Shown: positions 1 to 8,217 of the stretch, one piece after another
Layout of the letters: the number at the start of each line of letters is the position of its first letter
How positions within the stretch are numbered: the stretch's first letter is position 1
Assembly: GCA_050013915.1 (NCBI GenBank)
Contig: JBEKEI010000069.1
Span: 1 to 21,136 of the forward strand
DNA length: 21,136 bases
Direction: 5' to 3'
Source: Roseiarcus sp050013915
GTDB lineage: Bacteria > Pseudomonadota > Alphaproteobacteria > Rhizobiales > Beijerinckiaceae
Notes under the pieces: model-generated
Told to the model about the DNA's origin: nothing
Seen by the model: the letters and a program-made list of their open reading frames with translations, nothing else
Database searches by the model: none
Position numbers and translations under genes: made by a program

Positions 1-1
1 C

Positions 2-1102
2 ATGTCGGCGCTGACGATCGCGAACCTGCGCAAGAATTTCGGGCCGGTGGAGGTCCTCAAGGGCGTCGACCTCGAGGCGCGCTCGGGCGAATTCATCGCG
101 CTCGTCGGCCCGTCCGGCTGCGGCAAGTCGACGCTGCTGGCGATGATCGCCGGGCTGGAGACGGTCTCCTCGGGCGAGATCCGCATCGACGGCCGGCTGG
201 TCAATTCGGTCGCGCCCAAGGATCGCGACATCGCGATGGTGTTCCAGTCCTACGCGCTCTATCCGACAATGACGGTGCGCCAGAACATCACCTTCGGGAT
301 GGAGAGCCGGCATGTCCCGCGCGCCGCCCAGGACGAGGCGGTCAAGCGCGTCGCCGCGCTGCTGCAGATCGAGCCGCTGCTCCAGCGCAAGCCCGGCCAG
401 CTCTCCGGCGGCCAGCGCCAGCGCGTGGCGATGGGCCGCGCGCTGGTGCGCGATCCCAAGCTGTTCCTGTTCGACGAACCGCTGTCCAACCTCGACGCCA
501 AGCTGCGGGTCGAAATGCGCTCGGAGATCAAGCGGCTGCATCAGCGCGTCGGCAAGACGACGATCTACGTCACCCATGACCAGGTCGAGGCGATGACGCT
601 CGCCTCGCGGATCGCGGTGATGCACAAGGGCGAATTGCAGCAGTTCGCCCAGCCGCGCGACGTCTACGATCGCCCCGCCAACATGTTCGTGGCCGGCTTC
701 ATGGGCTCGCCATCGATGAATTTTCTCGCCGCCGAGGTCGTGGGCGACCGGGGCGAGCGGGTGCTGCTCGACAATGGCGAGGCGGCGTCGATCCCGCTCG
801 ATCTGGCGCGCCCCGTCGGCGCCGCCGCCTCGCGCCGGGCGGTTCTCGGCCTGCGGCCCGAACATATTTCGCTGCACCATCCCGAACGCGCGGCCGACGG
901 CCGCGCGCTGGTCGCCGCGCCGGTCGAGATCGTCGAGCCGACCGGCGCCGAGACGATGGTCGCGCTGCGGCTGGCCGGGCGCGAGGTCGTGGCGCGGTTC
1001 GAGCCCCACGAGGCGCCCGAGGTCGGCCAGACCGTCACGGTCGCGCTCGATATGGCGCGCGCCTGCCTGTTCGACGCACAGACCGAGCGGCTGATCAACT
1101 GA
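2..1102 (+). CDS. ABC importer ATP-binding subunit, UgpC/MalK (CUT1) type
   Basis: This 366-residue cytoplasmic ATPase would power a carbohydrate or polyol importer together with permeases and a binding protein, which must lie left of the window. The nucleotide-binding domain is complete: Walker A GPSGCGKST at residues 36-44, Q-loop glutamine 82 in VFQSYALYP, signature LSGGQ at 134-138, Walker B LFLFDEP at 154-160, D-loop SNLD at 162-165 and switch histidine 192 in VTHDQ. The tail after about residue 240 is the OB-fold (TOBE/MalK-type) domain, with the typical LGLRPEHI sequence. This length and tail are characteristic of the UgpC/MalK/MsmK group. The ATG begins at the second base of the window, so no ribosome site can be seen, but the MSALTIANLRKNFG opening is normal for the family. 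The substrate cannot be inferred without the missing permease and binding-protein genes. The next gene on the right is an unrelated efflux pump. Confidence 0.93.
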   Translation: MSALTIANLRKNFGPVEVLKGVDLEARSGEFIALVGPSGCGKSTLLAMIAGLETVSSGEIRIDGRLVNSVAPKDRDIAMVFQSYALYPTMTVRQNITFGMESRHVPRAAQDEAVKRVAALLQIEPLLQRKPGQLSGGQRQRVAMGRALVRDPKLFLFDEPLSNLDAKLRVEMRSEIKRLHQRVGKTTIYVTHDQVEAMTLASRIAVMHKGELQQFAQPRDVYDRPANMFVAGFMGSPSMNFLAAEVVGDRGERVLLDNGEAASIPLDLARPVGAAASRRAVLGLRPEHISLHHPERAADGRALVAAPVEIVEPTGAETMVALRLAGREVVARFEPHEAPEVGQTVTVALDMARACLFDAQTERLIN

Positions 1103-1229
1103 CCGCGATCGCCGCGGCGCGCCTGCCGGCTCAGCCCACCGCCGCCGCCGGCTCGACGCCGCGCGCCATATTGCGCCAGGACCATCGCGACCGCCGCGCG
1201 GACGCGGGCGCGCGGCGCAAAACCCCGAC

Positions 1230-1255
1230 GGAACCGCGGGCGGCCGATCAAGGTT
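1230..1255 (+). promoter_or_regulatory. Candidate EcfG-type promoter upstream of the efflux operon
   Basis: GGAAC at 1230-1234 is followed by 17 bases and then GGTT at 1252-1255. The consensus known for alphaproteobacterial EcfG sigma factors is GGAAC, 16-17 bases, CGTT, so this differs at one base of the -10 element. It would give a leader of about 105 bases before the adaptor start at 1369. It lies in the 266-base gap after the ABC ATPase gene and points towards the pump genes. The assignment is inference from a short motif only. Confidence 0.3.
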
Positions 1256-1334
1256 GGACGATCACGCGGTTTTCATTCTGCGAACCGATGAGTTCGGCTA
1301 GATTGGATCGCATGTGAACCTTATCGGCGGCGCT

Positions 1335-1367
1335 GCAAGCCGCAATCGATCGTCAGGCGGGGCTTGC
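1335..1367 (+). promoter_or_regulatory. Leader hairpin abutting the adaptor start codon
   Basis: GCAAGCC at 1335-1341 and GGCTTGC at 1361-1367 form a perfect 7-bp inverted repeat with a 19-base loop, and the right arm ends one base before the ATG at 1369. The only purine-rich ribosome-site candidate, AGGCGGGG (about 1355-1362), lies in the loop and the foot of the right arm. If the stem forms in the mRNA it could limit translation of the pump operon. The pairing is visible in the sequence; the regulatory role is inference. Confidence 0.3.
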
Positions 1368-1368
1368 G

Positions 1369-2565
1369 ATGACCGAGGCTCGGACAGAGGCGTTGGACGC
1401 CGGCAAGGACGGCGCGGACGGCCGGACCGCCGAGGCCAAGCCGGCGGCGCCCGAGCCGCCCAGGGACGAGCAGGCGAAGGGCGATCGGGCGGGCCAGAAA
1501 GAGGACGACGAGGGCGTAGCCCGCCGGCGCGGGCGGCGTCCGATCGTCTGGCTGATCGGGATCCTCGTCGTCGGCGTGCTGGTCGCGGGCGGCGTCTACT
1601 ACTGGCTGGCCACAAAGGGCCTCGAGAGCACCGACGACGCCTTCACCGATGGCCGGGCGGTTGCGATCGCGCCGCAGGTCGCCGGCGTCGTGGTCTCGCT
1701 CGACGTGGCCGACAACCAGTTCGTGCACCGGGGCGATCCGCTGATCCACATCGATCCGCGCCAGTACCGGATCGCGCGCGACCAGGCCGAAGGCGCGCTC
1801 GAGACGGCCAGGCGCCAGTACCAGTTCCAGGTTCTCGGCGCGGAGATCGCGCGCAAGAACTTTCCCGCCCAGCTCGAACAGGCGCAGGCCCAGCTCGACA
1901 GCGCCAAGGCGAACGCGCTGAAGGCGCAGCAGGATTTCGACCGCCAGAAGAGCCTGCCCAAGCAGGCGACGACCCAGCAGGAGGTCGACGCCGCGACGGC
2001 GGCGCTCGCTCAGGCCAGTGCGCAGGTGATGCTCGCCGACGCCCAGGTCCAGCAGGCTTCGCCCGTGCCGCAGCGCATCGGCGAGACCGACCAGCAGGTC
2101 GGCCAACTCGGCGGTCAGGTCGAGCAGGCGCAGGCCCGGCTCGACCAGGCCGATCTCGACCTCTCCTGGACGATCGTGACGGCGCCGCAGGACGGCTGGA
2201 TCACCAGACGCAACGTCGAGGTCGGCAATTACGTCGCGGCGGGTCAGCAGATCTTCTCGATCGTCTCGCCGCAGGTCTGGATCACCGCCAATTTCAAGGA
2301 GAGCCAGCTCGACCGGATGCGGCCGGGGCAGAGCGTCACGATCAGCGTCGACGGCTATCCGCAACTCAGCCTCACCGGCCACGTCGACAGCATCCAGATG
2401 GGCTCGGGTTCGAAATTCTCGGCGTTCCCCGCCGAGAACGCGACCGGCAATTTCGTCAAGATCGTCCAGCGGGTGCCGGTCAAGATCGACATCGACGGCG
2501 GCCTCGACCCCAAGCTGCCGCTGCCGCTCGGCATTTCGGTCGAGCCGACGGTCAAGGTGCAATGA
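1369..2565 (+). CDS. HlyD/EmrA-family membrane fusion protein (efflux adaptor)
   Basis: This 398-residue periplasmic adaptor would connect the inner-membrane permease encoded next to an outer-membrane channel. A charged, proline-rich cytoplasmic tail (residues 1-58, ending in RRRGRR) precedes a single membrane anchor at about 59-80. The EmrA-like STDDAFTDG segment is at 87-95, followed by the first half of the lipoyl-like domain (about 97-131), a long glutamine/alanine-rich coiled-coil hairpin (about 135-260), and the second lipoyl half with the beta-barrel (WTIVTAPQDGWITRRNVEVG onward). The order and length fit EmrA/FarA/VceA adaptors of MFS pumps rather than RND adaptors, which are usually lipoproteins without a long cytoplasmic tail. 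The stop codon overlaps the permease start in an ATGA tetranucleotide, so the two are translationally coupled. The ribosome site is weak and may sit in a hairpin. The exported substrate is unknown. Confidence 0.92.
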   Translation: MTEARTEALDAGKDGADGRTAEAKPAAPEPPRDEQAKGDRAGQKEDDEGVARRRGRRPIVWLIGILVVGVLVAGGVYYWLATKGLESTDDAFTDGRAVAIAPQVAGVVVSLDVADNQFVHRGDPLIHIDPRQYRIARDQAEGALETARRQYQFQVLGAEIARKNFPAQLEQAQAQLDSAKANALKAQQDFDRQKSLPKQATTQQEVDAATAALAQASAQVMLADAQVQQASPVPQRIGETDQQVGQLGGQVEQAQARLDQADLDLSWTIVTAPQDGWITRRNVEVGNYVAAGQQIFSIVSPQVWITANFKESQLDRMRPGQSVTISVDGYPQLSLTGHVDSIQMGSGSKFSAFPAENATGNFVKIVQRVPVKIDIDGGLDPKLPLPLGISVEPTVKVQ

Positions 2566-4139
2566 GCGACGCCCAGGCCGCCGGCGCCGGCTGGAAGCCG
2601 CGGTTCAATCCCTGGCTGATCGCGGTCTCGGTGACGCTCGCCGCGTTCATGGAGATTCTCGACACGACGATCGTCAACGTCGCCCTGCCGCACATCGCCG
2701 GCACGATGTCGGCGAGCAACGACGAGGCGACGTGGACGCTGACCTCCTATCTCGTCGCCAACGGCATCGTGCTGACGATTTCCGGCTGGCTCAGCGACCT
2801 GTTCGGCCGCAAGCGCTACTTCCTGATCTGCCTCGGCATGTTCACGGTCTTCTCGTTCCTGTGCGGGATCGCGAACAGCCTCGGCGAACTCATCGTGTTT
2901 CGCCTCGCCCAGGGCTTCTTCGGCGGCGGCCTGCAGCCGAACCAGCAGTCGATCATCCTCGATTCCTTCCCGCCGGAAAAGCGCGGCGCGGCGTTCGGCG
3001 TGGCGGCGATCGCGACCGTCGTCGCGCCCGTGCTCGGGCCGACGCTCGGCGGCTTCATCACCGACAATGCGAGCTGGCGCTGGATATTCTTCATCAACGT
3101 CCCGGTCGGCATTCTCGCCGTGTTCCTCAACGGCGTACTCGTCGAGGATCCGCCCTGGGAGCGCAACAAGCGCAGCCGCGGCATCGACTATGTCGGGCTC
3201 TCGCTGATCACGATCGGTCTCGGCAGCCTGCAGATCGTGATGGACCGCGGCGAGGATGATGATTGGTTCGGCTCGCCGTTCATCGTCGTGATGGCGCTGG
3301 TCGCCTTCCTCGGCATCGGCGCGGCGATTCTCTGGCTGCTGGCGGCGAAGAATCCGATCGTCGACCTCGACGTGTTCAAGGACAAGAATTTTTCCGGCGG
3401 CTGCGTCATGATCGCGGCGATGGCGGCGATCCTCTATGCGAGCGCGGTGATCATCCCCCAGTTCGCCCAGCAGATCCTCGGCTATACCGCGACCTGGTCC
3501 GGCCTCATCCTGTCGCCGGGCGGCCTCGTCGTGATCGTCCTCATCCCGATCGTCGGCCGGCTGATGAAGGTCCTGCAGACGCGCTTCATCATCGCGATCG
3601 GCTTCTTCATCATGGGCTGCTCGCTGGTCTATTCCAGCGGGCTGGTTCCGGACATCGACTTCCGCACGCTGGTCATGATGCGCAGCGCCCAGACCGCCGG
3701 CCTCGCCTTCCTGTTCGTTCCCATCAGCACGGTCGCCTATCTCACGCTGTCGCGCGACCTTCGCGGCGACGGCGCGGCGCTGTTCTCGATGTTCCGCAAC
3801 GTGTTCGGCTCGATCGGCATTTCCGCCTCCACCGCGCTGGTCGAGCAGCGCAGCCAGATCCAGCAGTCCTATCTCTCGCAATGGTTCTCGCCGTTCCACC
3901 AGCCCTATGTCGCGCTGCTGGCGCAAACCCAGCGGGCGCTGGTCGCGCTCGGCCGCGGCGCCGACGCCGCCCACCAGATGGCCGCCGGGCGGGTCTATCG
4001 CACCTTCATGCAGCAGGTCGCGGTGCTCGCCTATTCCGACGTGTTCTTCCAGTTCGCGATCCTTGCCTTCCTCGCCGTGCCGCTCTGTTTCCTGCTGTCG
4101 GGCAAGACGGCGAGCGGGGCGCCGGGCGGGGCACATTGA
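2562..4139 (+). CDS. DHA2-family (EmrB/QacA-type) MFS multidrug efflux permease
   Basis: This 525-residue, 14-helix inner-membrane drug/proton antiporter is the permease partner of the adaptor just upstream. Family marks are motif D1 LDTTIVNVALPHIAG (residues 33-47), motif A GWLSDLFGRKR (75-85) in the first cytoplasmic loop, and antiporter motif C around GPTLGGFI (159-166) followed by SWRWIFFINVPVG. The length is normal for EmrB. The ATG at 2562 lies inside the adaptor's stop (ATGA), which fixes the start. The same frame stays open far upstream, to about 1314, but that part overlaps the adaptor, has shadow composition (Arg/Gly/Pro-rich), and is not part of the protein. Two histidines and many hydrophobics are conserved by eye, but drug specificity cannot be predicted. 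It most likely works with the outer-membrane lipoprotein encoded about 240 bases downstream. Confidence 0.94.
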   Translation: MSDAQAAGAGWKPRFNPWLIAVSVTLAAFMEILDTTIVNVALPHIAGTMSASNDEATWTLTSYLVANGIVLTISGWLSDLFGRKRYFLICLGMFTVFSFLCGIANSLGELIVFRLAQGFFGGGLQPNQQSIILDSFPPEKRGAAFGVAAIATVVAPVLGPTLGGFITDNASWRWIFFINVPVGILAVFLNGVLVEDPPWERNKRSRGIDYVGLSLITIGLGSLQIVMDRGEDDDWFGSPFIVVMALVAFLGIGAAILWLLAAKNPIVDLDVFKDKNFSGGCVMIAAMAAILYASAVIIPQFAQQILGYTATWSGLILSPGGLVVIVLIPIVGRLMKVLQTRFIIAIGFFIMGCSLVYSSGLVPDIDFRTLVMMRSAQTAGLAFLFVPISTVAYLTLSRDLRGDGAALFSMFRNVFGSIGISASTALVEQRSQIQQSYLSQWFSPFHQPYVALLAQTQRALVALGRGADAAHQMAAGRVYRTFMQQVAVLAYSDVFFQFAILAFLAVPLCFLLSGKTASGAPGGAH

Positions 4140-4226
4140 GCGCGGGACGTCGGGACCGCGCCGACCCGTCCTGTGGTTTCCCCGCAACAGGGGCCCGGTC
4201 TCGGGCGGGGGGCGACAATACGACCT

Positions 4227-4242
4227 ATCCGCTGAAGCGGAT
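4227..4242 (+). terminator. Short hairpin downstream of the permease: terminator or operator
   Basis: ATCCGC-TGAA-GCGGAT is a perfect 6-bp stem with a four-base loop, followed by TTCACCTTAATC, one of the few AT-richer stretches here. It lies 88 bases after the permease stop and about 135 before the outer-membrane factor start. A weak intrinsic terminator that lowers expression of the channel gene is one reading. A 16-bp regulator operator is another, because it is also a dyad. A second 5-bp dyad, GCCCG-GTCT-CGGGC, lies at 4193-4206. I saw no other gene in 4140-4378. Confidence 0.35.
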
Positions 4243-4378
4243 TTCACCTTAATCTGGCCTCGAGGTCGGTCCGCCCGCGGGTTTCGGGCCCCGGTCCGGC
4301 GGCGGGCGGAGGCGAGCGGCGCGGCGATCCCGCGCCGCCGCAGCAGTCGCGTCGTCGGAACCAGCAGGGTTGTTCGGC

Positions 4379-5908
4379 ATGGTCGGAATGCGTATCGCGG
4401 CCCTCGGCGCGGTCCTGTCGGTGGCGGCGTGCAGCGTCGGGCCCGATTTCGCGCCGCCCGATTCCGGCCTGCCGCGCGCCCGCTTCGCCAGCGCGGTTTC
4501 GGCGACATCGGCCAAGACTCCGGCGGCGAGCGCGCCGACCGTCGCCCCGATCGATCCGACGTGGTGGAAGACGTTCCGGGACCCGATCCTGACCAGCCTG
4601 GAGCGGCGCGCGGCGACCGCCAATCTCGATCTGGCGACCGCGACGCTGCGGATCGCGGAGAGCCGGTTCCAGCGCGGCGTCGCCGCCTCGGCGGCGCTGC
4701 CGTCGATCAACGGAACCGGCAAATACCAGCGTGAACTCTACAGCCAGAACGGGATCGCCAGCCTGCTCGGCCTGTTGATCCCTGGCGGGTCGGCGGGCGC
4801 TTCGGGCAGGCCGGCGATCGGGGCGCTGAATGAATACACCCCCGGTTTCGACGCTTCGTGGGAGCTCGATCTCTGGGGCCGGGTTCGGCGCCAGATCGAG
4901 GCCGCCGACGCCGGCATCGAGGCCTCGGAGGACCAGCGGCGGGACACTCTGGTGTCGGTGCTGGCGGAGGTGGCGCGCGACTACATCCAGCTGCGCGGCG
5001 TCCAGGCCCTGATCGGCAGCGCCAATGAAAATCTCAAGGTCGACCAGGATCTGCTCGATCTCACCCGCACGCGCCAGGAGAAGGGGCTGACGACGGGGCT
5101 CGACGTCGAGAACGCCGCCGCCCAGGTGGAGGCCGTCCGCGCGCAGATTCCCGGCTTCGAACAGCAGGAGGCCCAGGGGATCAACGCGCTCAGCCTGCTG
5201 CTCGATCTGCCGCCCGACGGGCTGCGCGGCGAACTCGCCAGGGCGAGGGCCGTGCCGCCGACCCCGGCCCGCGTCCCGGTCGGCTTCCCCTCGGATCTCG
5301 CGCGCCGGCGCCCGGACATCCGGCAGGCGGAGGACAATCTGCATGCGCAGACCGCCGATGTCGGGGTGGCGGTCGCGAGCTTCTACCCGACCGTCCAGCT
5401 GAACGGCACGCTCGTCGTGGATTCGCTCCAGTTCAGCAAGCTGTTTCGCGCCAGCTCGCTGCAATACATGGCCGGGCCGAACATCACGCTGCCGATCTTC
5501 GAGGGCGGCAAGCTCACTTCCATGCTCGAGCTCAGCAAGGCGCAGCAGCAGGAGGCAGCGATCGCCTATCAGAAGGCGGTCCTGCAGGCCTGGCACGATG
5601 TCGTCAATGCGCTGGTCGCCTATCGCGCGGAACAGGAGCGGCGGAGCCACCTGGCCAGCCAGGTCGAGCATTCGCAGCAGGCGCTGACCCTGGCGCGCGA
5701 TCGCTACAACGACGGCGTCGCCGATTTCACCACGGTGCTCGACGACGCCCGCACCGTCATCCAGGCGCAGCAGCAATATATCCAGAGCACGGCGAACGTC
5801 TCGGTCGACCTCGTTCAGCTCTACAAGGCGCTGGGCGGCGGCTGGGAGGAGGCCTATCCCGACGCGATCGCGAGCGCCCGGGTCGCGGACGGCGCGCCGC
5901 CGCATTGA
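4379..5908 (+). CDS. NodT-type outer-membrane efflux lipoprotein (OMF/TolC-like channel)
   Basis: This 509-residue outer-membrane factor would be the exit duct of the tripartite pump. A lipoprotein signal peptide ends in the lipobox VAAC, with the acylated cysteine at residue 18. It is followed by SVGPDFAPP, the usual start of mature NodT/OprM-type lipoproteins. Two repeated coiled-coil/beta halves follow: the first contains LDLWGRVRRQIEAADAG and the second holds LARRRPDIRQAEDNLHAQTADVGVAVASFYPT, both standard OEP-family segments. The C-terminal RYNDGVADFTTVLDDAR is also typical. I chose the ATG at 4379 because AGCAGGG lies about nine bases upstream; a TTG at 4370 and an ATG at 4388 are also in frame and all give a usable signal peptide. 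It lies downstream of the permease with a 239-base gap containing a hairpin, so it may be separately controlled. Confidence 0.92.
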   Translation: MVGMRIAALGAVLSVAACSVGPDFAPPDSGLPRARFASAVSATSAKTPAASAPTVAPIDPTWWKTFRDPILTSLERRAATANLDLATATLRIAESRFQRGVAASAALPSINGTGKYQRELYSQNGIASLLGLLIPGGSAGASGRPAIGALNEYTPGFDASWELDLWGRVRRQIEAADAGIEASEDQRRDTLVSVLAEVARDYIQLRGVQALIGSANENLKVDQDLLDLTRTRQEKGLTTGLDVENAAAQVEAVRAQIPGFEQQEAQGINALSLLLDLPPDGLRGELARARAVPPTPARVPVGFPSDLARRRPDIRQAEDNLHAQTADVGVAVASFYPTVQLNGTLVVDSLQFSKLFRASSLQYMAGPNITLPIFEGGKLTSMLELSKAQQQEAAIAYQKAVLQAWHDVVNALVAYRAEQERRSHLASQVEHSQQALTLARDRYNDGVADFTTVLDDARTVIQAQQQYIQSTANVSVDLVQLYKALGGGWEEAYPDAIASARVADGAPPH

Positions 5909-5949
5909 ACGGGCCGCGCCCGCGCCCGACCCCGCGCGCGCCGACGCGT

Positions 5950-5962
5950 CTCCCGACGGGAG
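5950..5962. terminator. Small hairpin between convergent genes
   Basis: CTCCC-GAC-GGGAG forms a 5-bp stem in the 57-base gap between the outer-membrane channel stop (plus) and the kinase stop (minus). It could act as a weak bidirectional terminator. The position is suggestive but there is no T-run on either side. Confidence 0.25.
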
Positions 5963-5965
5963 GGA

Positions 5966-7363
5966 TCAGTCGGCGGCGACCGCCAGGCTCCAGGGCTGCG
6001 CGCCGGGCTGTCCGGCCAGCGAGACCCGCACCGTAAGTCCCTTCGGCGCGCGACCCAGAAGCTCGACCTCGCCGCCCTGGCGCCGAACGATGTCGCGCGC
6101 GATCGACAGGCCGAGACCGAAGCCGGCCCGTCCCGCCGCGGGCCGGGCGCCGTCGCCCTTGACGAACGGCTCGAACATCTTCTCGCGCAGCGACGCCGGT
6201 ATGCCCGGGCCATCGTCGGAGACGTCGATCTCGGCGCGCGCATCGTCGAGCGCGCGCAGCGCGACCGTGACGACGCCTCCGTGCTTGGTTGCGTTGTCGA
6301 CGACATTGGTCACGGCGCGATTGAGCGCATGCGCCCGGCAGGCGAAAGCGAACCGGTCCGGACCCTGATAGGAGACGTCGTGGCCGACGTCGCTGAACTG
6401 CGCGCAGATCGTCTGCAGCAAGCTCGGCAGGTCGACCAGATGGACCGGCTCGGTCCCGCCGCCCTCGCGCAGATAGGTCAGCGTCTCCCCCAGCATGTCG
6501 TTGACGGTCTCGATGTCGACCAGCATGCCGTCGCGGACCGCGCCGTCGGCGAGCCGCTCGGCGCGCAGCCGCAACCGCGTCAACGGCGTGCGAAGGTCAT
6601 GGCTGATCGCCACGAGCATCTGGGTGCGCTCGTCGACCAGCGAGCGGACCCGCTTGCGCATGTCGTTGAGGGCCTCGGCGACCTGGGCGATCTCGCGCGG
6701 CCCGTCGGCGGGCAGCGTCCGGTCCTCCTCGGCGGAGGCCGCGTGCCCGAACGAGCGCGCGGCCGCGGCAATCGACGACAGCGGCGAGGTGACCCAGCGG
6801 ACCGCGTACAGCGACAGGAACAGGATGATGACCACGATGATTGCCAGCGCGAAGGTGGTCTGGACGATCAGGAAGTTGTGCAGGGGCACGCGCGGCGGCG
6901 AAATCCTGAACACGAGCGCTTCGTCGTCGTCGACCCCGACCGCGATCGCGTCGGTCTCGCCGGCGCCCAAGGCGGCCGGCAGCGGCGCGATGCCCCATTC
7001 GGCGTCGAGGGCGGTCTTCACCGCCTGCACGAACGCCGCGTTGCGCGACGCGCCGGCCAAGGCGGCGCCGATTCCGGCGACCGGCGTCTTTACCACCTCG
7101 GCGCCCCGCCGCCGCGCCGTCTTCAGCGCGCGGTCGCGGTCTGCGGGCGTTTCGGCGGCGCGCACCTCGCGGACCACCGCGGCGATGCGCGCCGCGCGCA
7201 CGACCGCCGCGATGTCGGACCGCGAGCCCGCCTGGCCGCTGTAGAACAGGTACAGCAGCACCCCGGAGGCGAGCCCGACGCCGAGCACGACGGCGGCGAT
7301 CACGAGGCAGGCGATCTGCGCCGTGATCGTTCGCGGGGCGAAGCGGGCGATGAGGCCCGTCAC
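5966..7363 (-). CDS. Sensor histidine kinase (EnvZ/CpxA-like class) paired with an OmpR-class regulator
   Basis: This 465-residue inner-membrane sensor has TM1 at about residues 14-41, a periplasmic domain of roughly 120 residues, TM2 at about 165-189 and a HAMP linker to about 243. The HisKA box AISHDLRTPLTRLRLRAE carries phospho-acceptor His255. The HATPase has N-box VTNVVDNATKHG (351-362), D-box VSDDGPGIP (381-389) and G-box GFGLGLS (414-420). All catalytic boxes are intact. The start is GTG, overlapping the regulator's TGA in a GTGA tetranucleotide, so kinase translation is coupled to the regulator. The periplasmic region resembles no named sensor domain that I recognise; it is rich in Ala/Arg. 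A divergent Spy-like periplasmic gene next to the pair suggests that it senses envelope stress, metals or drugs, but that is inference from position. Confidence 0.93.
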   Translation of the reverse strand: MTGLIARFAPRTITAQIACLVIAAVVLGVGLASGVLLYLFYSGQAGSRSDIAAVVRAARIAAVVREVRAAETPADRDRALKTARRRGAEVVKTPVAGIGAALAGASRNAAFVQAVKTALDAEWGIAPLPAALGAGETDAIAVGVDDDEALVFRISPPRVPLHNFLIVQTTFALAIIVVIILFLSLYAVRWVTSPLSSIAAAARSFGHAASAEEDRTLPADGPREIAQVAEALNDMRKRVRSLVDERTQMLVAISHDLRTPLTRLRLRAERLADGAVRDGMLVDIETVNDMLGETLTYLREGGGTEPVHLVDLPSLLQTICAQFSDVGHDVSYQGPDRFAFACRAHALNRAVTNVVDNATKHGGVVTVALRALDDARAEIDVSDDGPGIPASLREKMFEPFVKGDGARPAAGRAGFGLGLSIARDIVRRQGGEVELLGRAPKGLTVRVSLAGQPGAQPWSLAVAAD

Positions 7364-8109
7364 AGCGCCTCGACCTCCGGCGTGAACACGTAGCCGCCGA
7401 GCCGGACGGTCTTGATCAGTGTGGGATCGCGCGGATCCGGCTCGATCTTCTGGCGGATGCGGCTGACATGGACGTCGACGCTGCGTTCGATCGGTCCGGC
7501 GAGCCCGCCATGGGTGAGGTCGAGCAATTGATCGCGTGACAGGATGCGGCCGGGATTCTGGCAGAAGGCGAGCAGGAGATCGAATTCGGCGCTGGTCGTC
7601 GTCACCCGCACGCCCTCGGCGCTAGTCAACTGGCGCTCGGCCGGGTAGAGCCGCCAGCCGGCGAAGCGATACGAGCGAGCGCCGCCCCGCGCCGCCGCCG
7701 GCCGCGCCCGTCGCAGCAGCGCGCGGATGCGCGCGATGAGTTCGCGGGTGTTGAACGGCTTGGCGACATAGTCGTCGGCGCCGATCTCGAGCCCGATGAT
7801 CCGGTCGACCTCGTGGCCGAGCGCGGTCACCATGATGATCGGGACCGCGGTCGACGCGCGCAGGCGCCGGCAGATGCTGAGGCCGTCCTCGCCCGGCAGC
7901 AGGACGTCGAGCAGGATCAGATCGACCGCCGCGCGCCGCAGCGCCTGGTCCATCTCGGCGCCCGAGCCGACCGCCTCGACCGAAAATCCGGCCTCGGCGA
8001 GGCTCTCGGCGAGCATCTCCGCGATCGCCGAGTCGTCCTCGACGAGGAGAATGCGCGGCGGCGTCTCGGCGGCGTTCGAGGGCGCGAAGGCGGTTGACGC
8101 ATTCAGCAT
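7360..8109 (-). CDS. OmpR-family response regulator, partner of the adjacent kinase
   Basis: This 249-residue DNA-binding regulator has a receiver domain with acidic pocket VEDD (23-26), phospho-acceptor Asp68 in LILLDVLLPGEDGL, switch Thr95 in IIMVTALG and Lys117 in YVAKPFN. An OmpR/PhoB winged-helix domain follows at about 143-245, with the SVDVHVSRIRQKIE recognition region and the closing VRLGGYVF. An extra N-terminal stretch of about 17 residues precedes the receiver core; the ATG at 8109 has a modest GAGG ribosome site a few bases away. It is the first gene of a two-gene minus-strand operon with the kinase. A TTGACG sequence on the minus strand at 8162-8167 could be its -35 element, though no good -10 is visible. 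Its targets probably include the divergent Spy-like gene, given the direct repeat in the shared spacer. Confidence 0.94.
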   Translation of the reverse strand: MLNASTAFAPSNAAETPPRILLVEDDSAIAEMLAESLAEAGFSVEAVGSGAEMDQALRRAAVDLILLDVLLPGEDGLSICRRLRASTAVPIIMVTALGHEVDRIIGLEIGADDYVAKPFNTRELIARIRALLRRARPAAARGGARSYRFAGWRLYPAERQLTSAEGVRVTTTSAEFDLLLAFCQNPGRILSRDQLLDLTHGGLAGPIERSVDVHVSRIRQKIEPDPRDPTLIKTVRLGGYVFTPEVEAL

Positions 8110-8217
8110 GGCGGGCCTCGGTGGACGCGGAGTTTCGCCGATCGCGGCGCGGGCGTCAGCCCGTCAAATGTGTTTTTTTGTTTCCGGTCGGAGCCGCGCG
8201 GCCGGGGCAACAACTCG

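Noticed and set aside
1131..1251. Possible gene debris on the minus strand (a stretch reading VRAAVAMVLAQYGA)
   Set aside because: Only about 20 residues look protein-like and the frame must shift to continue; not enough to separate from GC-rich chance.
1281..1296. CGAAC-N6-GTTCG dyad upstream of the pump operon as a repressor site
   Set aside because: Arms are only 5 bp and imperfect beyond that; no regulator gene nearby.
1314..2561. In-frame extension upstream of the permease that would give a 941-residue protein
   Set aside because: It overlaps the EmrA-like adaptor in another frame and is Arg/Gly/Pro-rich; the ATGA overlap at 2562 gives a proper start for a normal-length permease.
2355..4508. 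Long minus-strand frame opposite the permease gene
   Set aside because: Same GC-driven mirror effect; the plus-strand frame has membrane helices and MFS motifs.
4244..5905. Minus-strand frame opposite the outer-membrane channel gene
   Set aside because: Mirror of an OEP-family lipoprotein gene with a clear lipobox; Arg/Asp-rich with no domain.
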